From Rhodococcus wratislaviensis (GTDB taxonomy: Bacteria > Actinomycetota > Actinomycetes > Mycobacteriales > Mycobacteriaceae), in NCBI RefSeq assembly GCF_900455735.1, contig NZ_UAUI01000029.1, forward strand, positions 62,001 through 126,000: a DNA stretch of 64,000 nucleotides. The letters run 5' to 3'. The translations under genes and the position numbers were made by a program. Positions 16,754 to 25,237 of the stretch are shown here, in pieces; position 1 is the first letter of the stretch; every line of letters starts with the position of its first letter. Under the pieces are notes generated by a model, which saw only the letters and a list, made by a program, of their open reading frames with translations, had not been told where the DNA came from and did no database searches.

Positions 16754-18166
16754 ATGCAGGCTTCCACTCGATACGCACCCGACCTCAGCCGGCTCCATCA
16801 CTCCCGTGGGGCGCTGGCCTACTCGGTGGCGCCCTCGACATGGCGTCGTGCGTTCGAGGTCCGGAATGCGGATGCCACCATCGCACCCGCACTGCGGGTG
16901 GGTGCGGCAACTGCCCTGGTGCTGGTCATCGGTGGTCTTCTCGGGCACGGCAACCTCGCGGGCTTCGCGGCGCTCGGTGCGCTGACCGCCGCATTCGGCC
17001 GCTACGAGCCGTACCCCCGGCTCGCCCGCAAGGCGGGTCTCGTCGGTGTCGCACTCATCGCCTTCGTCGCCGGAGGAGCGCTCCTCGGTGCTGCGGGACT
17101 GCCGCTCTGGCTGCAGATAGCGGCCATGTCCGTGGCCTCGGGGGTCGCCGCGTGGCTGCTGGCGGCGTTCCGTATCGCCGGTCCCGGCCCTGTCATCCTG
17201 ATTTTCGCGGCGACCGCGGCCGTCGGACACGCAACCCATTTCTCCGATCTCGGACCGGCCGTCGTGGCCGTTGCGGTCGGGGTCGTCGTGGGCTGGCTCG
17301 CCGCCATGACGCCCTGCCTGTTCGTTCCCCTCGGGCCCGCCCGGCTGGCGGTGGCGCGGGCGCTGGCCGCGGCCGCGGAACTGGAGCATGCACACGACAC
17401 TTCCGCGATCGCGTCCGCTCGCAAGGCCATCGACAACGCGCGTGACGTGATCGCGCACAGCGGACGGGGCCGCGACGGGCACTCCCACCAATTGTTCGCG
17501 CTTCTCGCCGAAGCGGACACGCTGGTCGATCGGTGGGCGCACGAGCGGGACCACGACACCCTGCGTGCGCTCGTCGATCACGAGTCCGAACTTCGTAAGG
17601 TGAAGCGCCGCAGCGATCTTTCGGCGTTCGGTGCGGATCCCGCGGTGCTGCCGAAGCCGGGTGGCTTCTTCGCAGACGGTCGCCTGGCGCTGCGGTCGCG
17701 GGAGGGGATCGTCAACGCGGCCCGTATCGCCGCTGCGGCCGCGCTGGCCGGATGGATTTGTGTGGCAATGGGATTGGAGCACCCGCTGTGGGCGTCGATG
17801 GGCGCGATGGCCGCGATGCAGGGGTTCAACTTCAGTCAGACCGTGCAGCGGGGAATTCAACGCCTCGTCGGCAATGTGGCAGGGGCGGTCCTCGCCGCCG
17901 GGCTGATCGCCGCAGCGATGGGGTACTGGCAGACCGTCGTGGTCATCGTGGTGCTGCAGACCGTGACCGAACTGGTGGTCATCAAGAACTACGCGTTCGC
18001 GTCCGTCGCCATCACACCCATGGCTCTGCTGCTCACCGGACTCGGGTCGGCGGTCGCACCGGACATCGCGGTGAGCCGCGTCGTCGACACGCTCGTCGGC
18101 GTGGTGGTCGGGGTGATCGTCTCGGCTGTCGCGATCAGCCGGACCGACCACCATCACGTGAACTGA
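16754..18166 (+). CDS. FUSC-family (aromatic acid exporter-like) membrane protein
   Basis: 470 aa. Two groups of hydrophobic helices surround a hydrophilic middle: residues about 45-190 ('ALRVGAATALVLVIGGLLGHGNLAGFAALGAL') and about 315-465 ('AALAGWICVAMGLEHPLWASMGAMAAMQG'). The cytoplasmic linker has many charged residues and 'DARDVIAHSGRGRD'-like segments. The repeated 'ALGALTA'/'SMGAMAAMQG' pattern is characteristic of FUSC/AaeB-like efflux proteins, which export aromatic acids. Encoded 24 nt after the binding-protein/permease fusion but with its own promoter candidate. Its stop lies in a hairpin shared with the convergent next gene. Confidence 0.82.
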   Translation: MQASTRYAPDLSRLHHSRGALAYSVAPSTWRRAFEVRNADATIAPALRVGAATALVLVIGGLLGHGNLAGFAALGALTAAFGRYEPYPRLARKAGLVGVALIAFVAGGALLGAAGLPLWLQIAAMSVASGVAAWLLAAFRIAGPGPVILIFAATAAVGHATHFSDLGPAVVAVAVGVVVGWLAAMTPCLFVPLGPARLAVARALAAAAELEHAHDTSAIASARKAIDNARDVIAHSGRGRDGHSHQLFALLAEADTLVDRWAHERDHDTLRALVDHESELRKVKRRSDLSAFGADPAVLPKPGGFFADGRLALRSREGIVNAARIAAAAALAGWICVAMGLEHPLWASMGAMAAMQGFNFSQTVQRGIQRLVGNVAGAVLAAGLIAAAMGYWQTVVVIVVLQTVTELVVIKNYAFASVAITPMALLLTGLGSAVAPDIAVSRVVDTLVGVVVGVIVSAVAISRTDHHHVN

Positions 18167-18176
18167 GGCGGCTCAG
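18163..18176. terminator. Short hairpin joining two convergent stop codons
   Basis: CTGAG-GCGG-CTCAG. The stem contains both TGA stops, of the FUSC gene (18164-18166) and of the opposing membrane-protein gene (18173-18175). Short stem with no T-run, so only a weak terminator candidate. Confidence 0.4.
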
Positions 18177-18562
18177 ATTCCCGTCGCGGAGACGTAACCG
18201 GCGAATCCGATCGCGCACGCGCCCGCGCTGAGGGCCAGGGTTACACATGCCACCGGCCACGCGATCGTGCGCCGCGCGATGCGTGCGATCGTGACCGCGC
18301 CGCCGATCACGGTCACCAGTGCGGCGACCGCGAGCGCCACGCACACCGCGATCCACGCGTTCTCGGCGCTGCAGGTCTCGGGCGGGCAGTAGTCCAGGAA
18401 CAGCAGCCAGAACAGCCCCGCGACCGCGGAAATGCTGGCGACGGCGACCGCGACGACGAGCGCGGCCGCCGACACCGCCACGTCCCAGCCGTTCAGCTGC
18501 GGCTGATCGTCACCCGGACACGGGTGATTCCATGGATGTGACTGAGGCCCCCCTGGCTGCAT
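18173..18562 (-). CDS. Small membrane protein of unknown function
   Basis: 129 aa from ATG 18560-18562. After a Pro/Gln-rich hydrophilic leader ('QPGGPQSHPWNHPCPGDDQPQ') there are about three transmembrane segments: 'AALVVAVAVASISAVAGLFWLLFL', 'AWIAVCVALAVAALVTVIGGAVTI' and 'AWPVACVTLALSAGACAIGFAGYV'. A short loop carries two cysteines ('CPPETCSAENAW'). Not recognised as a named family. It lies 5 nt downstream of a TetR gene on the same strand, so it may be co-transcribed with that regulator. Confidence 0.65.
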   Translation of the reverse strand: MQPGGPQSHPWNHPCPGDDQPQLNGWDVAVSAAALVVAVAVASISAVAGLFWLLFLDYCPPETCSAENAWIAVCVALAVAALVTVIGGAVTIARIARRTIAWPVACVTLALSAGACAIGFAGYVSATGI

Positions 18563-18567
18563 GTTCG

Positions 18568-19167
18568 TCACTGTACTGCGGGTTCCGGGAGTATCGGTGG
18601 CGGCAGCGGAGCCCCGTCCGGGCGCAACCCGGCGAGGAACACCGTGATCAGGCGCGGAACGAGATTGGCTGTCGTGTCGTCGAACATGAGCACGTGGGGC
18701 CGGGTCAGCATGGCGATTCCCATGATGATCTCGAGCGGCACGACGTCCTCGCGCACCAGTCCGTCGTCCTGGAGCCGGCGGATGAACTCGGTGACCGTCG
18801 ACTTCGTGAGCTCCCTCGACTCGCGGACGTCGGGCGGTAGTTCGTCGAGGCTGTTGACCAGTGCGGGAACCAACGCTCCCATCCTCAGTTCGACCACGGC
18901 GTCGACGAACCGCCGCCACGCTCCCTCCGGATCGTCCCCGCATTCGTCCAGTCCCCGGACCGCGAGTTCGCGGACTTCGGCCAATGTCGTCCGGGCCACG
19001 GCGTGGGCGAGTTCGTCCCGGCTCGGAAAGTTCCGGTAGAGGGTGGCGATCCCGACCCCGGCCTCTGCGGCGATGGCGTCGAGCGGCGCGTCGTGCCCGC
19101 GGTCGGCGAACACCGCGCGCGCAGCCTTGATCAGGGTGTTGCGTCGTTCCAGCGCGTCTGCCCGCAC
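18568..19167 (-). CDS. TetR-family regulator
   Basis: 199 aa from a GTG at 19165-19167 preceded by AGAGGTG; longer frames extend through the operator and are not supported. HTH: 'AARAVFADRGHDAPLDAIAAEAGVGIATLYRNFPSRDELAHAV'. The ligand domain ends with a proline-rich tail. Divergent from an ABC-2-like membrane protein (19264); two GGAGGAA-type palindromes lie between the two starts, so it most likely represses both itself and that transporter. Confidence 0.92.
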   Translation of the reverse strand: MRADALERRNTLIKAARAVFADRGHDAPLDAIAAEAGVGIATLYRNFPSRDELAHAVARTTLAEVRELAVRGLDECGDDPEGAWRRFVDAVVELRMGALVPALVNSLDELPPDVRESRELTKSTVTEFIRRLQDDGLVREDVVPLEIIMGIAMLTRPHVLMFDDTTANLVPRLITVFLAGLRPDGAPLPPPILPEPAVQ

Positions 19168-19202
19168 GATTTCACCTCTTTCGTTGACAACCCAGCATAA
19201 CC

Positions 19203-19241
19203 GGAGGAATATTCTCCACAAGTAGTGGAGGAATTTCCTCC
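19203..19241. promoter_or_regulatory. Paired TetR operators between regulator and ABC-2-like gene
   Basis: GGAGGAATATTCTCC (19203-19217, imperfect) and GGAGGAATTTCCTCC (19227-19241, perfect 7-1-7 palindrome) are spaced 24 bp centre to centre. Both copies lie between divergent starts at 19167 and 19264. Confidence 0.85.
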
Positions 19242-19263
19242 GCTTAGTGGGAAGGGGAGTCCG

Positions 19264-20298
19264 ATGAGCACTTCGGATACCGGGACACTCGAGCCGCGCA
19301 CGGAGCCCGCCGGGCGATCGGCGCACGGCCCGTCCGATCCCGTGAAACTGACCGCTGTCGTGCTGGGACTCACCGCGGTGATCGCGCTGATGCTGCTGGC
19401 GTTCGCGTTGCCCGCCGTCAACAGCGGCCCCCACGACCTCCGGCTGGGCGTCGCCGGACCCGACGCGGCCGTCACCCGGATCGACACCGTGCTCGCCGCG
19501 GGACACCCCGGCGCATTCGTCACCGAGCGCTTCGCCGACTCCGATGCGGTCCGGACGGCGATCGAGCACCGGGAGGTGGTCGGCGGAATCGTCGCGACAC
19601 CGGACGGCATGAAGGTCCTGTCGGCCGGCGCCGGCGGGGCGCCCATCGCGCAGACGATGAACGGCATCGCGGCGGGCATGAGCACGGCTGCGGGACACCC
19701 CGTTCCGGTCGAGGACGTCGTTCCGCTGACGGCCGACGACCCCGCCGGCGTCGGTGTCGGTGCCTTGGCGCTACCCCTGGTCTTCGGCGGCATGATCCCC
19801 GCGCTCGCGCTCGTGCGGCTGTTTCCACGCAGTCTCGCTCGGCGGATGGCCGGAGCGGTGCTGTTCGCCGCGAGCGCCGGTCTGGTGCTGACGGCAATTC
19901 TGCAGTTCGGTCTCGGCAGCGTCGACGGCAACTACTGGACGACCACCGGTGCCGTCGTGCTCGGCATCGCCGCTATCTCGCTGACCGTTCTCGGGCTCGA
20001 ATCGGTGCTGGGCACAGCGGGGTTCGCGCTCGGAGCGGTGACGATGATCTTCCTCGCCAATCCGCTGTCCGGCCTGGCGACCTCCGCGGCGTGGCTCCCT
20101 TCGGGGTGGGGCGCATTCGGTCAGCTGTTGCCACCCGGCGCGGCGGGCACCGTGGTGCGGTCGACGGCGTTCTTCGACGGACACGGAGCCGGTGCGGCGG
20201 TGCTCGTGCTGACCTGCTGGGTGCTGTTCGGGCTGGGCCTGTGCCTGGTGTCCGGACTGCGTGAGCGGCGCGCCGGGGAAGAACTGGCCGTCGCCTGA
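19264..20298 (+). CDS. ABC-2/YhgE-like membrane protein (probable efflux component)
   Basis: 344 aa from ATG 19264, with AAGGGGAG about 6 nt upstream. One N-terminal helix ('VVLGLTAVIALMLLAFALPAV') is followed by an extracytoplasmic domain of about 110 residues and then five or so helices ('LALPLVFGGMIPALALVRLF', 'MAGAVLFAASAGLVLTAIL', and so on), the topology of ABC-2 permeases and the YhgE/Pip group. No partner ATPase is adjacent. TetR control through the palindromes upstream suggests an inducible exporter or envelope-stress protein; substrate unknown. Confidence 0.75.
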   Translation: MSTSDTGTLEPRTEPAGRSAHGPSDPVKLTAVVLGLTAVIALMLLAFALPAVNSGPHDLRLGVAGPDAAVTRIDTVLAAGHPGAFVTERFADSDAVRTAIEHREVVGGIVATPDGMKVLSAGAGGAPIAQTMNGIAAGMSTAAGHPVPVEDVVPLTADDPAGVGVGALALPLVFGGMIPALALVRLFPRSLARRMAGAVLFAASAGLVLTAILQFGLGSVDGNYWTTTGAVVLGIAAISLTVLGLESVLGTAGFALGAVTMIFLANPLSGLATSAAWLPSGWGAFGQLLPPGAAGTVVRSTAFFDGHGAGAAVLVLTCWVLFGLGLCLVSGLRERRAGEELAVA

Positions 20299-20318
20299 CG
20301 CTGTGGTTTGATGGCGGC

Positions 20319-20987
20319 ATGGGGGAAAGACGGATCGTCCGCCGACTGGTCGGCATCGGAGCGGGCCTCGGTGCGCTCGCGGTCCTCGTCGTGGCGGCCT
20401 CGACGGTGTGGATATCGCGCGAGGCCTCCGGCCACGTCTACGACGTCGACGACGCACCCGAAGCGCCGGTCGTCATCGTCCTCGGTGCGCAGGTGCGCGA
20501 CGGCAAACCCCGGGAGTACCTGGCCGGACGCCTCGACGTCGCCGTCCGCCTCGTGCAGGATGGCCGTGCGCGGGCGGTCCTCGTCTCGGGCGACGGTGCA
20601 GGCAGATCCGGCGACGAGATCGCAGCGATGACGGACTACCTGGTGGAGAAGGGCATCGACCGCAGCAAGATCGTCGGAGATCGGTACGGGCTCGACACCT
20701 ACGACACGTGCGCGCGGGCCGTCCAGACGTACGGAGTGACCAAGGCGCTGATCGTCACTCAGGGTTTCCACGTCCCCCGCGCGGTCGCGCTGTGTCGCGG
20801 TGCCGGGATCGACGTCGCCGGAGTCAACGCCGGATGTGAATGCCGCCCGATCACGATGGCGAGGAACACGGTGCGCGAATCGCTGGCCCGGCCGAAGGCC
20901 GTCCTCGACCTGTTGTCCGGGCGCGATCCCGTGGTGGTGTCCGAACCCGAGGACTCGCTGGGGAAGGCTCTCGCCGCCGAGGGCTGA
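20319..20987 (+). CDS. SanA/YdcF-like (DUF218) envelope protein
   Basis: 222 aa. An N-terminal signal anchor ('LVGIGAGLGALAVLVVAASTVWI') is followed by a DUF218 domain: 'APVVIVLGAQVRDGKPREYLAGRLDVAVRLV', 'AVLVSGDGAGRSGDEIAAMTDYLVEKGI', 'DTYDTCARAV' and 'ALIVTQGFHVPRAVALCRGAGI'. This is the SanA-type arrangement (E. coli SanA affects vancomycin sensitivity at high temperature). Enzymatic activity is not established for the group. It starts 20 nt after the ABC-2-like gene and may be co-transcribed with it. Confidence 0.85.
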   Translation: MGERRIVRRLVGIGAGLGALAVLVVAASTVWISREASGHVYDVDDAPEAPVVIVLGAQVRDGKPREYLAGRLDVAVRLVQDGRARAVLVSGDGAGRSGDEIAAMTDYLVEKGIDRSKIVGDRYGLDTYDTCARAVQTYGVTKALIVTQGFHVPRAVALCRGAGIDVAGVNAGCECRPITMARNTVRESLARPKAVLDLLSGRDPVVVSEPEDSLGKALAAEG

Positions 20988-21054
20988 CCTCGAACCGCCG
21001 CGGTGGGGAGGGGCCCGTCGGTAGGCTTCTCACCGTCGACGATCGGGAGGCTGA

Positions 21055-22146
21055 ATGGTTTCTCCGACGGGTTCGGGTGCACGACCGGATCCCGGTCCGC
21101 GTGAAGTCCGGAAATGGCGTCGCTACCTCGCCGACGAACGCGCCGAGGCGGCTGTCTACCGCGACCTCGCGAAACGCCGGACCGGTGAGGAACGCGAGAT
21201 TCTGCTGGCGCTCGCCGACGCCGAGGGACGGCACGAGGCGCACTGGCGCGAGCTGCTCGGCGAACACGTCGGCAAGCCAGTGCGCGGTGACGTCCGCACG
21301 CGCATCCTCGGTGTGCTGGCCCGGCGTTTCGGATCGGTGTTCGTGCTCGCCCTCGCGCAGCGCGCGGAGACCCGGTCGCCGTACCCGACGGACGTCGACG
21401 CCACCGACGCGATGGGCGCGGACGAGCGCATCCACGAAGAGGTGGTGCGGGCGCTGGCGGCGCGCGGGCGAAATCGGCTGTCCGGCACGTTTCGTGCCGC
21501 CGTGTTCGGTGCCAACGACGGCCTGGTCAGCAACCTCGCCCTCGTCCTCGGCATCAGCGGTAGCGGCGTCGACAATCACATCGTCCTGCTGACCGGGCTC
21601 GCCGGTCTGCTCGCGGGCGCGTTGTCGATGGGCGCGGGCGAGTACGTGTCCGTGCGGTCGCAGCGTGAACTGCTCGAGGCGTCGGCGCCGGGGCAGGGCG
21701 CCCGTGAGGCGGTGCCGCTCCTCGACGTCGACGCGAACGAACTCGCACTCGTGTACCGCGCACGGGGCATGCCCGCGGAGGACGCCGAGAAACGTGCCGC
21801 CGACGTGTTGCGGAGAGCCGTTCAGCCCGAGCCTGTTTCGGGTCCGGAAGCCGTCGACGAGCACGAGGCCATCGGCACCGGGCTCGGTGCGGCCGCCGCG
21901 AGTTTCTGCTTCTTCGCGTCCGGTGCGGTGATCCCCGTGCTGCCGTACCTCTTCGGCATGGAAGGCACCGCCGCTCTCGTCGTCGCGGCCGCACTGGTCG
22001 GCGTTGCGCTGCTCGGGACGGGTCTGGTGGTGGGATTGCTGTCGGGTGGACCACCGGTCAAGCGGGCATTACGCCAGCTGGCAATCGGGTACGGCGCAGC
22101 CGCCGCCACCTACGTGCTGGGCATGCTGTTCGGGACAGGCGCCTGA
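21055..22146 (+). CDS. Ferritin-like/VIT1 fusion protein (MbfA-type iron or manganese transporter)
   Basis: 363 aa. Residues 1-140 are a ferritin-like helical bundle with metal-ligand patterns ('DERAEAAVYRDLAKR', 'ALADAEGRHEAHWREL', 'ADERIHEEVV'). Residues 140-363 form a VIT1/CCC1 domain: 'AAVFGANDGLVSNLALVLGISG', 'GLLAGALSMGAGEYVSVRSQRELLE', and three C-terminal helices. Membrane-bound ferritin (MbfA) proteins of this build oxidise and export ferrous iron. Single gene; its last 78 nt overlap the tail of the opposing GAF/PAS-like gene. Confidence 0.9.
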   Translation: MVSPTGSGARPDPGPREVRKWRRYLADERAEAAVYRDLAKRRTGEEREILLALADAEGRHEAHWRELLGEHVGKPVRGDVRTRILGVLARRFGSVFVLALAQRAETRSPYPTDVDATDAMGADERIHEEVVRALAARGRNRLSGTFRAAVFGANDGLVSNLALVLGISGSGVDNHIVLLTGLAGLLAGALSMGAGEYVSVRSQRELLEASAPGQGAREAVPLLDVDANELALVYRARGMPAEDAEKRAADVLRRAVQPEPVSGPEAVDEHEAIGTGLGAAAASFCFFASGAVIPVLPYLFGMEGTAALVVAAALVGVALLGTGLVVGLLSGGPPVKRALRQLAIGYGAAAATYVLGMLFGTGA

Positions 22147-23163
22147 GAACGTCATCATCACCACCGGTGTGGAACCGTAGCCGGGGACGGGAAACGTGCG
22201 CACCGTGTGCCGGGACCAGGATCCGTCCGACAGTGCGACGCGGGCGACAGCGGGAAGACGGGCCGGGATCCGTTGCCGCACTGCCGCGAGGTCTTCGCCG
22301 TGCAGCAGTCCGATCTGCCCGCCCTCTGCCGCGGCAGACAGACCGGTCAGTGGTGCGGTGATCCATTTGATGGCGTACCCGTGCTGTGAATCGACCAGTG
22401 CGGCATGAACCCCCGCGACCGCGTGCACGGTCGACGCGATGTCGGAATCCATCACCCGGATGGCCAGTTCGCCGACGTCGGTCTTGTGCGTGATGTCGTG
22501 ATCGACGCCCCGCAGCACCACCCCCTCGGGTGTCTCGACGGCTCGGCGCACGAACCGGACGAGGCGCAGCGTTCCGTCGTCGTGCCGGGCGATGAGTTCG
22601 CCGGACAGGAACTCGCCGTCCCGCGCGTTGTCGACGCGTTCCATCAGTACCGCGATGTCGGAGATCCGCGGCACCCTGCGGTACAGGTCGGCGAGACCGA
22701 AATGGTCGTGTTCCGGCCGGGTGTCCGCCACCCCGTACAGATTCCGGAACTCACGCGTCCATCGAGTGCGTCGCGGACCCGCCGACACGGACAGATTCCA
22801 TTCCCATCCTGCGGCCCGGTGCGGCTGCGGCACCGGGCTGTCCGCGCGACCGGTGAAGATCTGCACCGCGAGGACGTCCCCGCCCGGACCGAGTACCGGT
22901 TTCGCCACGACGAGATCGATGTCGCCGACCGTCTCGCCGAGGGTCACCTGCACCGGCTGTCCCGACGACCTGACCGTGTCGATGGCTCCCGCCACCAGGG
23001 TCAGCATCCTGCCGCGGTAGACGTTGCCGAGCGGCCGGCACTGCCGCTGCTTGATGCCCTCCGCGATCACCGTCGGTGCGTCCCCCAGGATTTCGGCCAG
23101 AATCCAGCCGTCTCCGCTTCCCCGTTGTCCCACTCGTACCGCCCCCTCTTGGCGCACGATCAT
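22069..23163 (-). CDS. GAF/PAS-like signalling domain protein
   Basis: 364 aa if started at ATG 23163; a GTG ten codons later, preceded by AAGAGGGGG, is an equally good start. Two sensor-like halves are visible: one around 'PVQVTLGETVGDIDLVVAKPVLGPGGDVLAVQIFTG', the second around 'LYRRVPRISDIAVLMERVDNARDGEFLSGELIARHDDG' through 'VVLRGVDHDITH', the latter PAS-like. No kinase, HTH or GGDEF output domain is present. Actinobacterial paralogues of this type are common and uncharacterised. The 3' end overlaps the iron transporter gene by 78 nt in convergent orientation. Confidence 0.65.
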   Translation of the reverse strand: MIVRQEGAVRVGQRGSGDGWILAEILGDAPTVIAEGIKQRQCRPLGNVYRGRMLTLVAGAIDTVRSSGQPVQVTLGETVGDIDLVVAKPVLGPGGDVLAVQIFTGRADSPVPQPHRAAGWEWNLSVSAGPRRTRWTREFRNLYGVADTRPEHDHFGLADLYRRVPRISDIAVLMERVDNARDGEFLSGELIARHDDGTLRLVRFVRRAVETPEGVVLRGVDHDITHKTDVGELAIRVMDSDIASTVHAVAGVHAALVDSQHGYAIKWITAPLTGLSAAAEGGQIGLLHGEDLAAVRQRIPARLPAVARVALSDGSWSRHTVRTFPVPGYGSTPVVMMTFSGACPEQHAQHVGGGGCAVPDCQLA

Positions 23164-23212
23164 CGCACGGCGGCGATCCGGATGCTCGGCGAGACGGTTG
23201 CCGCGACAGCGT

Positions 23213-23527
23213 TCAGTCCGGCGCGGTCGCGACGGCGTCCAGGAGTCCCGGGAAGCGGGATTCGATGTCGGATCTGCGCAGCTGAGCCATCCGGGAATTG
23301 CCGCGGTCGACCTGTGTGATCAGCCCGGCCTCGCGCAGGACCTTGAAGTGGTGGCTGCGGGTCGATTTGGACACCGGCAGCCCGAACGACGTGCAGTGAC
23401 GTTCCGCCCCGTCCGCCTCGGCCATGAGCTTCTGCACGACCTCGAGGCGCAGGGGGTCGGCGAGTGCGGCGAGCACGGACACCAATTCGATCTCGTCGAC
23501 CGCAGGATGTCCCTCGGCGTCGGGCAC
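23213..23527 (-). CDS. ArsR-family transcriptional repressor
   Basis: 104 aa from GTG 23525-23527, supported by GGAGG six nt upstream; longer frames run into the operator. The winged HTH is evident: 'LAALADPLRLEVVQKLM', 'PVSKSTRSHHFKVLREAGLITQVDRGNSR'. No CxC metal motif (only one Cys-containing segment, 'RHCTSFG'), so it is more likely to respond to an organic ligand than to arsenic. Divergent from an MFS exporter/flavin monooxygenase operon; two strong GGTTCG-N8-CGAACC palindromes lie between, making this the evident repressor. Confidence 0.9.
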   Translation of the reverse strand: MPDAEGHPAVDEIELVSVLAALADPLRLEVVQKLMAEADGAERHCTSFGLPVSKSTRSHHFKVLREAGLITQVDRGNSRMAQLRRSDIESRFPGLLDAVATAPD

Positions 23528-23553
23528 AGCGCACCTCCAGGTTCGCATCGTCG

Positions 23554-23621
23554 ACCACCAGAGTGAAGGTTCGTCTTGCATCGAACCTCACTCTGGTGCA
23601 TGGTTCGTATTGTATCGAACC
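23554..23621. promoter_or_regulatory. Tandem ArsR operators GGTTCG-N8-CGAACC
   Basis: Site 1: GGTTCG (23568-23573), spacer TCTTGCAT, CGAACC (23582-23587), nested in larger arms CACCAGAGTGA / TCACTCTGGTG. Site 2: GGTTCG (23602-23607), spacer TATTGTAT, CGAACC (23616-23621). Centre-to-centre 34 bp. Located between the ArsR start (23527) and the MFS start (23663). Confidence 0.9.
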
Positions 23622-23662
23622 TCTGGTGCACGGGGGCAACGCACTCTTCAGGAAGGATCGAC

Positions 23663-25237
23663 ATGACCTCGGAGCTGACCACGCCGGACGCCACGACGCC
23701 GACGTCACCACCCGAAGCAACACCGTCCGACCCGCGACGCGGGAACCTCACCCTCGCCGCCGTACTGCTGGCCGTTCTCGTCGTCCCGATGTCGATTTCC
23801 GGAACCGCGGTGGCGCTGCCCGCCATCACCTCCGACATCGGGGGCGGAGCATCGGGCCAGCAGTGGGTGGTGAACGCGTTCAACCTGTCGTTCGCGTGCT
23901 TCACCCTGGTCTGGGGGTCGCTGTCGGACCGTCTCGGCCGCGGCCGACTGTTCGCCGCCGGTGCCGCCACGTTCGCGGTCGGAAGTGTCGCCAGCGCACT
24001 GGCCCCGAACATCATGGTCCTCGACATCGCCCGCGGTGTCGCCGGTCTCGGTGGCGCCGCCATCTTCTCGTGCGGCGCGGCGATCCTGTCCTCCGCCTTC
24101 GACGGGCCCGCCCGGTTGCGCGCGTTCGCCCTGTTCGGGACGACCGCGGGCATCGGTGTGGCGCTCGGACCCACGCTGTCCGGGCTTCTCGTCGACACGG
24201 CCGGCTGGCGACCCATCTTCGCGGTGCAGGCCGCCGTGCTGCTCGTGGTGCTGGCGGCCACCCCGGTGATCGGACTGGCACGACCGGCGGGCGACGCGGC
24301 TGCGAAGTTCGACCTGCTCGGCACGGTCCTCCTGGTGCTGGGTCTGCTCGCGGCGATGGTCGGCATCGTCCAAGGCGAACCGTGGGGCTGGGGCAGCCCG
24401 GCGGTCGTGGCGTCGTTCGTCCTCGCGGTCGCGCTGCTGGTCGGGTTCGCCCGTGTCGAATCGCGACGTCCGGCGCCGCTGCTGGACCTCGAACTGCTCA
24501 CGCACGCACGGTTCATGGCCCTGTGCCTCGTTCCGGTGGCCGCGTCGTTCGGCTTCGTCACGTTGCTCACCTACTTTCCGACCTTCCTCCAGTTCGTGGC
24601 CGGCCAGTCTTCGGCGAAGGCGGGTCTGGTGATCGTGCTCCTCACGATTCCGGTCGTGGTGGGACCGCTCGCCGCAGGCCGCGCGGTCGGCGCCGGGGTG
24701 AACCCCCTCGTGGTCATCTGGATCAGCCTGGGAGCGTTGATCGCCGGTGACCTGGGACTTCTGTTGGCGGGCCTCGACACGGCGGTCGCTGTCATCGCGG
24801 TGCCGCTGCTCCTCGCGGGGTGCGGAATGGGACTGTCCGCCGGTCTCGTCGACGGTCAGGCGCTCGCCCTCGTCCCCGAGGAGAAGGCGGGTATGGCTGC
24901 GGGAGTGGTGAACACGATGCGACTGGGCAGCGAGGCCATCGCCGTCGCGGTGTACGCGGCGCTGCTCACCGGTCTCGCGACCCGCAGGGGCGAGGAAGCG
25001 CTGTCCGGCGTCGACGGCGTGGGCAATGCCACGGAGGTCGTCGGCAAGGCCGCGAGCGGTGACCTCGAGCAGGCCCTGGCGGCGGCCGGACCGGACGTCC
25101 GGGAACAGGTGGCGCCCCTCGTGATCGACGCCTACAACAGTGCGTTCCACACGACGCTGGTCGTTCTGGCGGTCGTCGTCGCCGGATTGTCGGGCGTCAT
25201 CGCGGTGCTGCTGCGACGCGGGGCGGGCGCGCGATGA
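23663..25237 (+). CDS. MFS drug exporter (DHA2/EmrB-type, 14 TM)
   Basis: 524 aa from ATG 23663 (AGGAAGG upstream). Family signatures: 'NAFNLSFACFTLVWGSLSDRLGRGRLF' (motif A region) and 'GVALGPTLSGLLVDTAGWRPIF' (motif C, antiporter). About 14 hydrophobic segments and a hydrophilic N-terminal leader rich in Thr/Pro. Coupled by ATGA overlap to a flavin monooxygenase and controlled by the divergent ArsR repressor: an export-plus-modification resistance unit is the likely role; the compound is unknown. Confidence 0.93.
   Translation: MTSELTTPDATTPTSPPEATPSDPRRGNLTLAAVLLAVLVVPMSISGTAVALPAITSDIGGGASGQQWVVNAFNLSFACFTLVWGSLSDRLGRGRLFAAGAATFAVGSVASALAPNIMVLDIARGVAGLGGAAIFSCGAAILSSAFDGPARLRAFALFGTTAGIGVALGPTLSGLLVDTAGWRPIFAVQAAVLLVVLAATPVIGLARPAGDAAAKFDLLGTVLLVLGLLAAMVGIVQGEPWGWGSPAVVASFVLAVALLVGFARVESRRPAPLLDLELLTHARFMALCLVPVAASFGFVTLLTYFPTFLQFVAGQSSAKAGLVIVLLTIPVVVGPLAAGRAVGAGVNPLVVIWISLGALIAGDLGLLLAGLDTAVAVIAVPLLLAGCGMGLSAGLVDGQALALVPEEKAGMAAGVVNTMRLGSEAIAVAVYAALLTGLATRRGEEALSGVDGVGNATEVVGKAASGDLEQALAAAGPDVREQVAPLVIDAYNSAFHTTLVVLAVVVAGLSGVIAVLLRRGAGAR

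Noticed and set aside
23213..23527. Arsenic resistance regulator
   Set aside because: ArsR fold, but no CxC metal site and no arsenite pump or arsenate reductase nearby; partners are a drug-type MFS and a flavin monooxygenase.
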